Assembly (NCBI GenBank): GCA_002104935.1
Contig: MCGT01000039.1
Coordinates: 1 to 64,000 of the forward strand
DNA from: Hesseltinella vesiculosa
Taxonomy: Eukaryota > Mucoromycota > Mucoromycetes > Mucorales > Cunninghamellaceae
Direction: 5' to 3'
DNA: 64,000 nucleotides
Positions 54,485 to 61,639 of this stretch are shown piece by piece (the stretch's first letter is position 1; each line of letters begins with the position of its first letter). The notes under the pieces were generated by a model. It was not told where the DNA came from. It saw only the letters and a list, made by a program, of their open reading frames with translations, and ran no database searches. Both the position numbers and the translations under genes were made by a program.

Positions 54485-54632
54485 CGCCTGACTTTCGGAC
54501 CCAACGGTTGACCTTTTTGGCTGTGATTTTTTTATACTTTAACACATTAAACCTGATTTTGAGCCTTTCATCATTTTGAGCATAAAAAAATCACAGCCAA
54601 AAAGGTCAGCCGTTGGGTCCGAAAGTCAGGCG
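54485..54632. repeat. 51-bp inverted repeat with 46-nt spacer
   Basis: Arm 54485-54535 (starting CGCCTGACTTTCGGACCCAA) is the reverse complement of 54582-54632 with one mismatch. The arms would form a long hairpin. The right arm is followed immediately by dispersed-repeat copy D. It may be the paired ends of a small foldback element or a rearranged transposon end. Confidence 0.9.
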
Positions 54633-54635
54633 TAC

Positions 54636-54852
54636 CAGGTGGTGATTTTTGATCAGGTCGCCTGGGGGTCCCCCGGCGAAAAGGGCCGATTTTTCATTTT
54701 TTTATTAGCTGGGGAATGTAGTTGAAACGAAGCTGGTCAAGTTCACCAATCGTCCTGATTTTTTCACCATCACCCTCATTCCTGCATTTATGCACCTACG
54801 CCAAATTTTGCTCCCATCCAATCACTCGAAAGTGCTGTGCAACATTTGCTAT
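54636..54852 (-). repeat. Dispersed ~240-bp repeat family, copy D
   Basis: In reverse complement it reads AATGTTGCACAGCACTTTCG, GGTGCATAAATGCAGGAATG, AATCAGGACGATTGGTGAAC, the AAATCGGCCCTTTTCGCCGG and GGGACCCCCAGGCGAC block, then GATCAAAAATCAC. Order and content match copies A and C. Its 5' end abuts the A-rich tail of a LINE fragment, and its 3' end abuts the 51-bp inverted repeat. Confidence 0.7.
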
Positions 54853-55485
54853 TTTTTTTTTTTCAAAATGTTTTTTTTTTTTAGAGATCGAGGCGATCAG
54901 AAATTTTATTTGGCAGTGACGTAACTATGTAAGAGGTCAAGGCAAAGAGGTAACGAGGGATATGTTTAGAGGGTAGCGGGGTAAAAGAGACGGGGCTCAT
55001 CACGTAAGGGTTGGATGGACTTGTTCACGGAAGTAAGGACGTTGGGGGCGGAGAAGGGGATGTCGTCGTAAACGTGGTGCCAGTGGGCTGACCAGATGAC
55101 GGCCAGGATGGTGCCAAGGACCAGAGGTGCTGAGAGGGACGGGGTGCCGGGACGTAGGGGAGGCCAAGTCCAGGATGTGAAAGAGGATATGACGTTCTGG
55201 ATCGAGTCGAAAGGGGTGTCAAAGTGTTTTTGCCAAGCCAGGCGCCAAACCCACATCTTGAGGGGGCATGCGAAAAGCAAGTGGACACTCGACTCGTCAT
55301 GGTGTCGACAGATCGAGCACTTTGGCGAAGTCACAAGAGGGGGGACGATGTGGTGTAGTAATGAGCGTGTGGTGGGTATGCCAGACAGGAACCGAAACAA
55401 GACAGTGCGTGAGGAGTGAGGGACGTTCGCCAAAAAGATTCCCATTTGGCTGCAGACCACTCCAGCTTCCGCACTTGCAGTAAAA
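54853..55485 (-). mobile_element. 5'-truncated non-LTR (LINE) retrotransposon tail
   Basis: On the minus strand a reverse-transcriptase-associated C-terminal frame is followed by a short 3' UTR and an A-rich tail (two A runs at 54852-54884, read on the minus strand). The upstream reverse transcriptase is missing, as is usual for LINE insertions. The break lies near 55485, next to a ~36-base T run. Inserted next to repeat copy D. Confidence 0.7.
54966..55460 (-). pseudogene. LINE ORF2 C-terminal zinc-binding domain (zf-RVT) fragment
   Basis: The frame encodes a zf-RVT domain: FRFLSGIPTTRSLLHHI then CSICRHHDESSVHLLFACPL (C-x2-C-x7-H-x4-C pattern) and MWVWRLAWQKHF. This domain follows the reverse transcriptase in plant- and fungal-type LINEs. 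No catalytic domain precedes it, so the protein cannot be functional on its own. The stop at 54966 is probably the native ORF2 stop. Confidence 0.7.
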
Positions 55486-55498
55486 TAAAAAAGTGGGT

Positions 55499-55536
<38 letters not shown>

Positions 55537-55557
55537 CGTTATTCCCTTTCGATTGCA

Positions 55558-56667
55558 ATGGATCAAAAGCTTACATATGGGCAGGCGTGTTGCCTTGTTC
55601 TTGGTGTGCCACCTACTGACGATAACCGAAAAAGTAGCACAGAATATTTTGAATCTAGCCTTCTTGATGTATGCTTTCTGGACTCACTTGGTCCTAGGCA
55701 CCCTGTTGCAATCGGGAAGGACGTTATTGCGAGGGACCCATTCACTTACCAATCGTATGTTGCTACTCGCCATTCAACTCCTTCTGAAATAGTCAATACT
55801 ACATCTGACGATGCGTCTCACATGGAAAGCAGCGATGACGATGATGCCCACATACCGTTTACCAAGGCAAGCGCGTTACATGTCTTGAAGCAACTCGCAT
55901 CGGGCTTGGAGCCTTCAAACAAGGAAAGATACGAGAAGGTGTTTGTGACATGGGAAGTTATGGTGTCAATGTTAGGAGCATATTTTGACAAAGATCTTCT
56001 AACACGATCACGGAGCCAATTCGAGCAATGGCTAAGTGCCGATGGGGCATTTGGTCCGTCCGTTCGATTATCAACTGAAAATGGTCGAATTCGTGGTCGT
56101 TGGATGTGGGTTCTCAAGCGCAGCTACCAAGTAACTATCAACTTCCGCGAAGCGTTTGTACAACATGTGCGCTCAACACCAGATATTGCTACCATTGGCT
56201 ATGCGCGTAAATCTTTTGGAAAGGAATCTCCCATAAAACGCACCCAACTGCTGCAATCTATGATTGAGAAGCTACGTAGTCGTTGTTTAGCAAGAAAAGT
56301 ATATGTCTCACCGCGCTGTAGCGCTTCCATGCCTTTGAATGATCGTGATCGGAAAGCTGACAGCCAGTCGACGGCTGATTTGTTGAGCCATTGCGCTGGG
56401 ACAATGCAAGACCTTCTACATCGGCTGCGCACCAATATGAAACCTATCCGATTGGTCATAATTGACTATGCTGGGTTTTCAACTGATTTCGGTGATATTC
56501 AACGCTTTTTCAACACGCATAAGCAAATTGTGGAGATCGTGGTGGATAAAGAATATACGTTTGATATGATTTCAAGATCTGATATATTGAATGACAATGG
56601 CGTATCTAGCAAATTCAACTGCCGCATTGGTCCACAGAAACGAAGCCGAAGTTTGAGTATCAATTAG
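55558..56667 (+). CDS. Protein with C-terminal serine-recombinase-like domain
   Basis: A single 369-residue frame whose ATG follows a ~36-base T tract. The N-terminal ~130 residues are acidic and unrecognised. The middle reads KERYEKVFVTWEVMVSMLGA, and a basic WMWVLKRSYQVTINFREAF follows. Residues ~215-355 resemble a resolvase/invertase fold: IATIGYARKSFGKES (compare YxRxS, candidate catalytic Ser), a long helix QSMIEKLRSRCLARKVYVSP, and RLVIIDYAGFSTDFGDIQRF then VEIVVDKEYTF. The canonical LDRLxR motif is absent, replaced by IDYAGFS, so chemistry is uncertain. The C-terminus is basic (GPQKRSRSLSIN). No partner gene or terminal repeats were recognised. It may be a domesticated or mobile-element recombinase relative. 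Confidence 0.6.
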   Translation: MDQKLTYGQACCLVLGVPPTDDNRKSSTEYFESSLLDVCFLDSLGPRHPVAIGKDVIARDPFTYQSYVATRHSTPSEIVNTTSDDASHMESSDDDDAHIPFTKASALHVLKQLASGLEPSNKERYEKVFVTWEVMVSMLGAYFDKDLLTRSRSQFEQWLSADGAFGPSVRLSTENGRIRGRWMWVLKRSYQVTINFREAFVQHVRSTPDIATIGYARKSFGKESPIKRTQLLQSMIEKLRSRCLARKVYVSPRCSASMPLNDRDRKADSQSTADLLSHCAGTMQDLLHRLRTNMKPIRLVIIDYAGFSTDFGDIQRFFNTHKQIVEIVVDKEYTFDMISRSDILNDNGVSSKFNCRIGPQKRSRSLSIN

Positions 56668-57073
56668 TGTACTTTAAAAATCAATTAGTGTTCTAGCTAT
56701 TCGTCTGCTTATATCCCATTCTATCCATATCCCATAAATTTAGGTTACTCATATGAACAAAAATGTTGAAGCTACATACACCTGGGGCAGACCAACAACC
56801 AACCTGGGAAATTTATTCAAGAGCTTTGACGGCAAAAAAAAGAGAGAGAGAGAGAGTATGAGAGAGGGAAGAAAAAAAAAGAAAAGAAAAAAGGGGAGGG
56901 AGTTGATCAAGCTGTTCAATGTCAGCTTTCTATATAAAAAAATAAAAAAAAATAGTGAAAAGGCATCGATCCTTGTCAGGTTCTCGTTCCTCCGACGAGC
57001 GGGTTCAAGCGGGCGAGTGATGGGTCAGCATTTATTTTCAAACGGAAGGGAGCAAGAGACGAAAGAAATAAGT
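56668..57073. other. Intergenic region with direct repeat and polypurine strip
   Basis: Directly after the stop, ATCAATTAGTGT occurs twice (56659 and 56682). A polypurine segment (56835-56905) follows. Nothing else is recognised up to the LTR at 57074. Confidence 0.5.
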
Positions 57074-57220
57074 TGTCAGGGATATCGATCGTGGGGTATT
57101 GGGAAGGGGTTATAGTGTATATAGTATGAAAGTGACCGATATCTCCTATTAGCAGAAAAACGAGAGTTCCTGGGAAGGTGCCTGAGCTATGGGATGGTTA
57201 CTGACAGTTGGCTCCTGACA
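57074..57220 (-). repeat. 3' LTR (147 bp) of truncated chromovirus
   Basis: On the minus strand the segment starts TGTCAGGAGCCAACTGTCAG and ends GATATCCCTGACA, giving TG...CA ends with a short inverted repeat (TGTCAGG/CCTGACA). Immediately upstream on that strand (57221-57233) is the polypurine tract GGAAGGGGAGGAT, the plus-strand primer that borders a 3' LTR. No second LTR was found in the window. Confidence 0.85.
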
Positions 57221-57759
57221 ATCCTCCCCTTCCATTTTTCTGTACCAATGCCCAAGACGGCGAAGCTGGTCCTCCGTAGCACCATCAATTTCGGCTTGCC
57301 TGGCGTCTGTGTCACTGCCAGCATGGGTTTTTGTAATGAGATATTTTGTGTTGAAAATAAAAGGGATGGGGTTGATAAAAATAAGTGAGAATGAGTTATG
57401 GTTTTTTATTGATGTGAAGGTCTATCTTTTTTATAATGCTTCCTGCGGAAACCGTTGCACTAGCTGCTGTTTATTCTGCTTGGTCATGTTGCATCACGCC
57501 TGGTCATAACTTTATAGCATGGGTACCTTTAGACATGGTTCGATATGTCTTATGTTCATGGGAGATCATGTTGACATGTTGAAGTAGTTGTGTTTGTGTG
57601 AGTTGAACATGGGAGTAGAAAAAGGTACGGTATGGGTTTAATGTTGTTTTGACATAGTCCCTGTATCTTATTTTAGGCTTGATTTTTACCTCAGATACGA
57701 CATTACCTCCTGCCAGTCTGTTGACGTCTACTTTTACAGCTGAGTTTTTTTTTTTTTTT

Positions 57760-59175
57760 TTAGGTTCGCGTTTTATTTTTCTTTCTGCTCCTTTGTTCCT
57801 CACTTTTATTTTTTCGTTTGTTGTTTATCAACTGTTTTTCTTCATCAGACATATTCTTTCCTAGCTTTCGCCAGTAACTGATGATTGTATTTACATTGTC
57901 AAAATCTTCAAATACTTGCCAAGTATCTTCGTCAGCATTGTATCCTTTCCATCTTATCAGGTACTCATAGATCCCTTTCTTATTTTTGATGGGTCTGTGT
58001 GCTATGATCGCTTCGACTACGTAGTGTTTTTCTTCGCCAGAGATAGTTGGCTCTTCTGATACACTTTTTAGTTGTTCAGGAGGGTACTTGCTTGGAAGTA
58101 ATTCACCTGTTTTATCTTGCAGAATGTAGGCTCCACCTTGGTTTCTCATAACAACTTTGAATGGTCCTGTGTACTTAGCTTCCAGTGCACTTGTGGCTGT
58201 TGGATTGCGTAAGCTAACGAGTGATCCTACTGCATAGCTGACCAAATTCTTTTTCTTATTGAACTTGTTTTGTGCTGCACTGCGTATCTGTTCTGTCCTT
58301 TTTATTATGGCGGGTAATACGATTTCAGTGAGGTCATTGATCACTTCTTCTCTTTTTCTTGCAGCTCTATGTGTGTGTGCGTTCATCTTCACTTTGGTGT
58401 AGTCCTTGAAATCATTGATGGCTCTTGCAAACATCAGCTGGAATGGTGTGCTGTTATGCAATCTGACTTGCTTATTATTGATTTCATATTGGGCACTAGG
58501 TATGTAATAGTCCCAATCGCGGACGTTCCCTTTTAACTTCTTTTTTATCACATTCTTAGTGGTTTGCACGGTTCTTTCGGCAGCTCCATTTGCACGTGGG
58601 TGATAAGGTGCTACGAGGCGGTGGTCTATACCAGTTACCTTGCACATGTCTTCTATGATATGGTTTGTGAATTCAGTGCCATTATCGGGTTGTAGCACTT
58701 TTGGGAATCCAAAATCACAGAATATTTTTACGAGCTCTTCAGCTATGGTCGCTGAGGTTTTATCAGGTATAGCTCTTAACAATACGAACTTTGTGCAAAT
58801 GTCAACCATGACTAAGATGTAGTAATTCCCTTTGTTAGATTCGTCTAAAGGTCCAGCGAGGTCAATGGCCCAATGATCACCAGGTGCTTCAGCAGTAATG
58901 GATTTCAATGGATGGTACCCTTTTTTTGCGACATTGTATTGCATGCACTGCTTGCACGACTTGACGACTTCAATGGCATCATTCTTTAGGTTGGTCCAGT
59001 GCATTCCATCAGCATGTATAGCTCTCTCGATGGCTTCTGCACCAAAGTGTCCAAAGGCATGTCTTTCTTGTAGCACTTGCTTTTTTTCTTTTAGATCTGT
59101 CACGATTCGACGCTCAGTTTCTTCTGGCTGTTTGATATGGTGACTAGCGTATATTTGGGCGTGCCTATGGTACAT
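57760..59175 (-). CDS. Integrase with chromodomain (Ty3/gypsy chromovirus)
   Basis: Inserts retrotransposon DNA; the chromodomain steers it to methylated histone tails. The HHCC zinc region spans HAFGHFGAEAIERAIHADG to CKQCMQY. The DDE core is present: AIDLAGPLDESNKGNYYI, VLQPDNGTEFTNHIIEDM and HPRANGAAERTVQTTK. A GPF-type region (YTGPFKVVMRNQGGAYIL) precedes the chromodomain YVVEAIIAHR then YLIRWKGYNADEDTWQ. The C-terminus is basic (RKKNKTRT). The catalytic residues are intact over 471 residues. The first ATG is internal; the upstream part is separated from RNase H by stops and a frame change, so it is not translated with RT in this copy. Confidence 0.9.
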   Translation of the reverse strand: MYHRHAQIYASHHIKQPEETERRIVTDLKEKKQVLQERHAFGHFGAEAIERAIHADGMHWTNLKNDAIEVVKSCKQCMQYNVAKKGYHPLKSITAEAPGDHWAIDLAGPLDESNKGNYYILVMVDICTKFVLLRAIPDKTSATIAEELVKIFCDFGFPKVLQPDNGTEFTNHIIEDMCKVTGIDHRLVAPYHPRANGAAERTVQTTKNVIKKKLKGNVRDWDYYIPSAQYEINNKQVRLHNSTPFQLMFARAINDFKDYTKVKMNAHTHRAARKREEVINDLTEIVLPAIIKRTEQIRSAAQNKFNKKKNLVSYAVGSLVSLRNPTATSALEAKYTGPFKVVMRNQGGAYILQDKTGELLPSKYPPEQLKSVSEEPTISGEEKHYVVEAIIAHRPIKNKKGIYEYLIRWKGYNADEDTWQVFEDFDNVNTIISYWRKLGKNMSDEEKQLINNKRKNKSEEQRSRKKNKTRT

Positions 59176-59360
59176 GTTTACAATTTTCTTTTGTTCGAGA
59201 TCACTTTTTTTATGAATAAATCATCTGTGCCATTTATTCTATCTTGTGCTATTTTGCTTGATTCAGGCTGTGGTTTAATTTCGCCTTTTCTGTACAAAGT
59301 TGAGTCGTGTGGGAATTTTTCTTTTGTTTTTGTTTTCATTGAACTGTTTTTTGTTTTTTG

Positions 59361-60962
59361 TTACAGTATTGCATTCGTCGTGTTGTCATGCTTTTTATAC
59401 TTTTTTGCATCCGTATTGTCAATCGTTTTGCCATCTTCACCTCCTGCCAGCTCTTTTTGCTCTGTGAAAAGGCGAGATAACGCGTCAGGTAAAACGTTAT
59501 CTATGCCTTGAATGTAGGCTACTGTGAAATCATACTGTAAGATTGTATCTAACCAGTTTATCATCATAGGATTAGCTATTTTTTGGGTATGGATGTATGT
59601 TAATGCTCTGTGATCCGTATAAAGGGTAAAGTGGTTTCCCCATAGGAACTTATGAAACTTGTTGAGAGCAAACACGATGGCTAACAGTTCTCTTTTTGTT
59701 GTTGAATAGTTCTTTTCTGATGGTGACAGTGATCTAGCCATGAATCCAAGATGTCTTATTTTGTTTTCTTCATCAAGTTGGAATAACACAGCATCAATGC
59801 CTGTGTTAGAGGCGTCTGTGGCTACATAGTATGGTTCATTGACCTTGGGAAAACGTAAGATGGGCGTTTTTGTGATCACCTTTTTTAACGTTTCGAATGA
59901 CCACTGACATTCTTTTGTCCATAGGCCTTGTAGCGACTTAGCTTTTCGCAGACGATCCAGTGGTGCTGTTAACATTGACACCTTTGGGATGTGATCGCGG
60001 AAATAGTTGATTACACCAAGGAATTTTTCAATATCATTCCCTGTCTTCAACTCAGGCCAGTCTTGAACGTTTGTCAGTTTTCTTTTGTTCAACGATATTC
60101 CTCCATCAGAAACGCAGAAACCGAGTAAGTGTACTGATTTTTGTGCAAAGTGGCACTTCTCTGGATTCAGCAGTAAGTTGACCTCTGTTAATTTATTTAT
60201 TATAGTTCGAACGTGCTCAATGTGATCTTCGATGCTCAGCGAAAATACCACTATGTCATCAATGAACGATGTGGCAAACTTCTGGCTGTCACTAAGTATC
60301 AAGGCAGTTACTCTTTGGAATTTGCTTGATAATGGCTTTAGTCCGAATGGGCTACCTTGGAACATGTATTGTATGCCTCTATGTGTAAACGTGGTTTTAT
60401 GCTGATCTTCCTTTGCAATCATGAAGCGATGGAAGGCACTTTTTAGATCCAACGTGGTGAAGACTTTGGCATCTTTCATTTGGTTAAAGATGTCTTTGAT
60501 CAAAGGTAACGGGTACCGGTCTTCTTGGAGAAGCTTATTGATATGTCTAGGATCAAGGCATGCTCTTTTCTTTGTTTTTTTACCGTCTTTGTCTTTTTTA
60601 GGTGCTAGCGTGATTGGGCTATTCCATTGATTGTCTACGCTTGCCCGCACAATGGTGCCCTCGTCTAGCCATTCTTGCACTGCTACATCGACGACAGGCA
60701 TCAATTTATCAGCTATAGGATATTGTCGCCGATAGCATGATTCACCTGGTGGTGTGTTCAAATGCACTATTGATTCAGGCAACGTACAGAATGCACCATT
60801 TGGAATGGCTTGATTGTTTGTTATATCATTTTTTATTTTTTCTAGGAACTGTGCGTGTCGATGGTCCACCAAAGGGGCAATTGTCTGGTTCATCATTTTG
60901 CTCTGCCTCTGGTTAATCTGCTTCCATCTGATGGTGCTCTGTGTGTGATACTGCGAGTCCAT
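59361..60962 (-). CDS. Reverse transcriptase-RNase H (Ty3/gypsy chromovirus)
   Basis: Residues ~90-270 are reverse transcriptase: ITLAPKKDKDGKKTKKRACL, KVFTTLDLKSAFHRFMIA, FQGSPFGLKPLSSKFQR and the active-site region FATSFIDDIVVFSLS. The active site is FIDD rather than the common Y[LV]DD, an unusual change at the residue two before the Asp pair. The connection segment FLGVINYFRDHIPKV is complete, unlike in the element at the window start. RNase H runs from YVATDASNTGIDAVL to FTLYTDHRALTYI and LPDALSRLF. The C-terminal ~40 residues are hydrophilic. The upstream protease frame overlaps by 50 bp in another frame, so a frameshift is needed. Confidence 0.9.
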   Translation of the reverse strand: MDSQYHTQSTIRWKQINQRQSKMMNQTIAPLVDHRHAQFLEKIKNDITNNQAIPNGAFCTLPESIVHLNTPPGESCYRRQYPIADKLMPVVDVAVQEWLDEGTIVRASVDNQWNSPITLAPKKDKDGKKTKKRACLDPRHINKLLQEDRYPLPLIKDIFNQMKDAKVFTTLDLKSAFHRFMIAKEDQHKTTFTHRGIQYMFQGSPFGLKPLSSKFQRVTALILSDSQKFATSFIDDIVVFSLSIEDHIEHVRTIINKLTEVNLLLNPEKCHFAQKSVHLLGFCVSDGGISLNKRKLTNVQDWPELKTGNDIEKFLGVINYFRDHIPKVSMLTAPLDRLRKAKSLQGLWTKECQWSFETLKKVITKTPILRFPKVNEPYYVATDASNTGIDAVLFQLDEENKIRHLGFMARSLSPSEKNYSTTKRELLAIVFALNKFHKFLWGNHFTLYTDHRALTYIHTQKIANPMMINWLDTILQYDFTVAYIQGIDNVLPDALSRLFTEQKELAGGEDGKTIDNTDAKKYKKHDNTTNAIL

Positions 60963-61494
60963 GAATGGTAATTCCTAGCTGGAACATAATGTCCGTGCCG
61001 ATGATGATTTGATATTCTTTTTTATTTTTTACAGGGAAGTCCAAAATTTCCAAGCTATGCTTTATTGTTTTGGCTCCATGTTGAATGGTAAGTGGAGTGG
61101 TTGCTCCTATCCTTTTTATACTTGTGTTATTTGCTATTAGAGAAATATACTGATCACTGAATTTTTTATTATTTTTTATGTTTTCAAAGTTATTGTGTGC
61201 AGCAAAATCAGCATCGATGCTGCTGAAATTGGCGCCAGTGTCCAACAAGGCGAAGCATTGTTTCTTGCTTTCTATTGTGATCGATAAGAGAAAGGAGTCA
61301 GGGCATTTGTTTGCAAACTCATTTTCTAATTCTCTAGCATTTTTCTTTTTTGCCTTACAGTCATCAAGATCCATAGGGTTGATGAGGTCTTCACCCTCAT
61401 CTTTCTCATTGGCTTGGCTTGGCTTTTTTTCTGCTTTGTCCAGTCGTGCCATGCGAATTTGGCGTTTTGCAGCCAGCATGGTGTGAGCTACCAA
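60913..61494 (-). CDS. Retropepsin-like aspartic protease region, N-terminally truncated
   Basis: The frame encodes a hydrophilic lead (NEKDEGEDLINPMDLDD) and then CFALLDTGANFSSIDADFAA, the aspartic protease active site of Ty3/gypsy elements, followed by IGATTPLTIQHGAKTIKHSL and YQIIIGTDIMFQLGI. The second motif (IIGTD) completes the retropepsin fold. The capsid and zinc knuckle that should precede are absent, because the element is cut at about 61500. The frame runs 50 bp into the RT frame. Confidence 0.82.
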   Translation of the reverse strand: MVAHTMLAAKRQIRMARLDKAEKKPSQANEKDEGEDLINPMDLDDCKAKKKNARELENEFANKCPDSFLLSITIESKKQCFALLDTGANFSSIDADFAAHNNFENIKNNKKFSDQYISLIANNTSIKRIGATTPLTIQHGAKTIKHSLEILDFPVKNKKEYQIIIGTDIMFQLGITIHGLAVSHTEHHQMEAD

Positions 61495-61639
61495 TGCTAA
61501 AAGAGTGGAATACCTGGTTGACGGCGGTGAGATGGGTGTTGAAGACTACCGGTACCGGTATTTCTTATGCAACTCATTAGCCTTGCAAACCATGATATTG
61601 AACCAGGCCCTGCTGTTTTCGAAGCTGGGCAACGGTTCG

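Larger units (their letters stand above)
57074..61500 (-). mobile_element. Ty3/gypsy chromovirus, 5'-truncated
   Basis: Minus-strand order is protease (61494), RT/RNase H, integrase with chromodomain, then polypurine tract and 147-bp LTR. Gag and the 5' LTR are missing; the element ends abruptly at about 61500, where the 21-bp satellite region begins. RT/RNase H and integrase lie in different frames with a ~185-bp stretch carrying several stops between them, so this copy is decayed. Confidence 0.88.
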
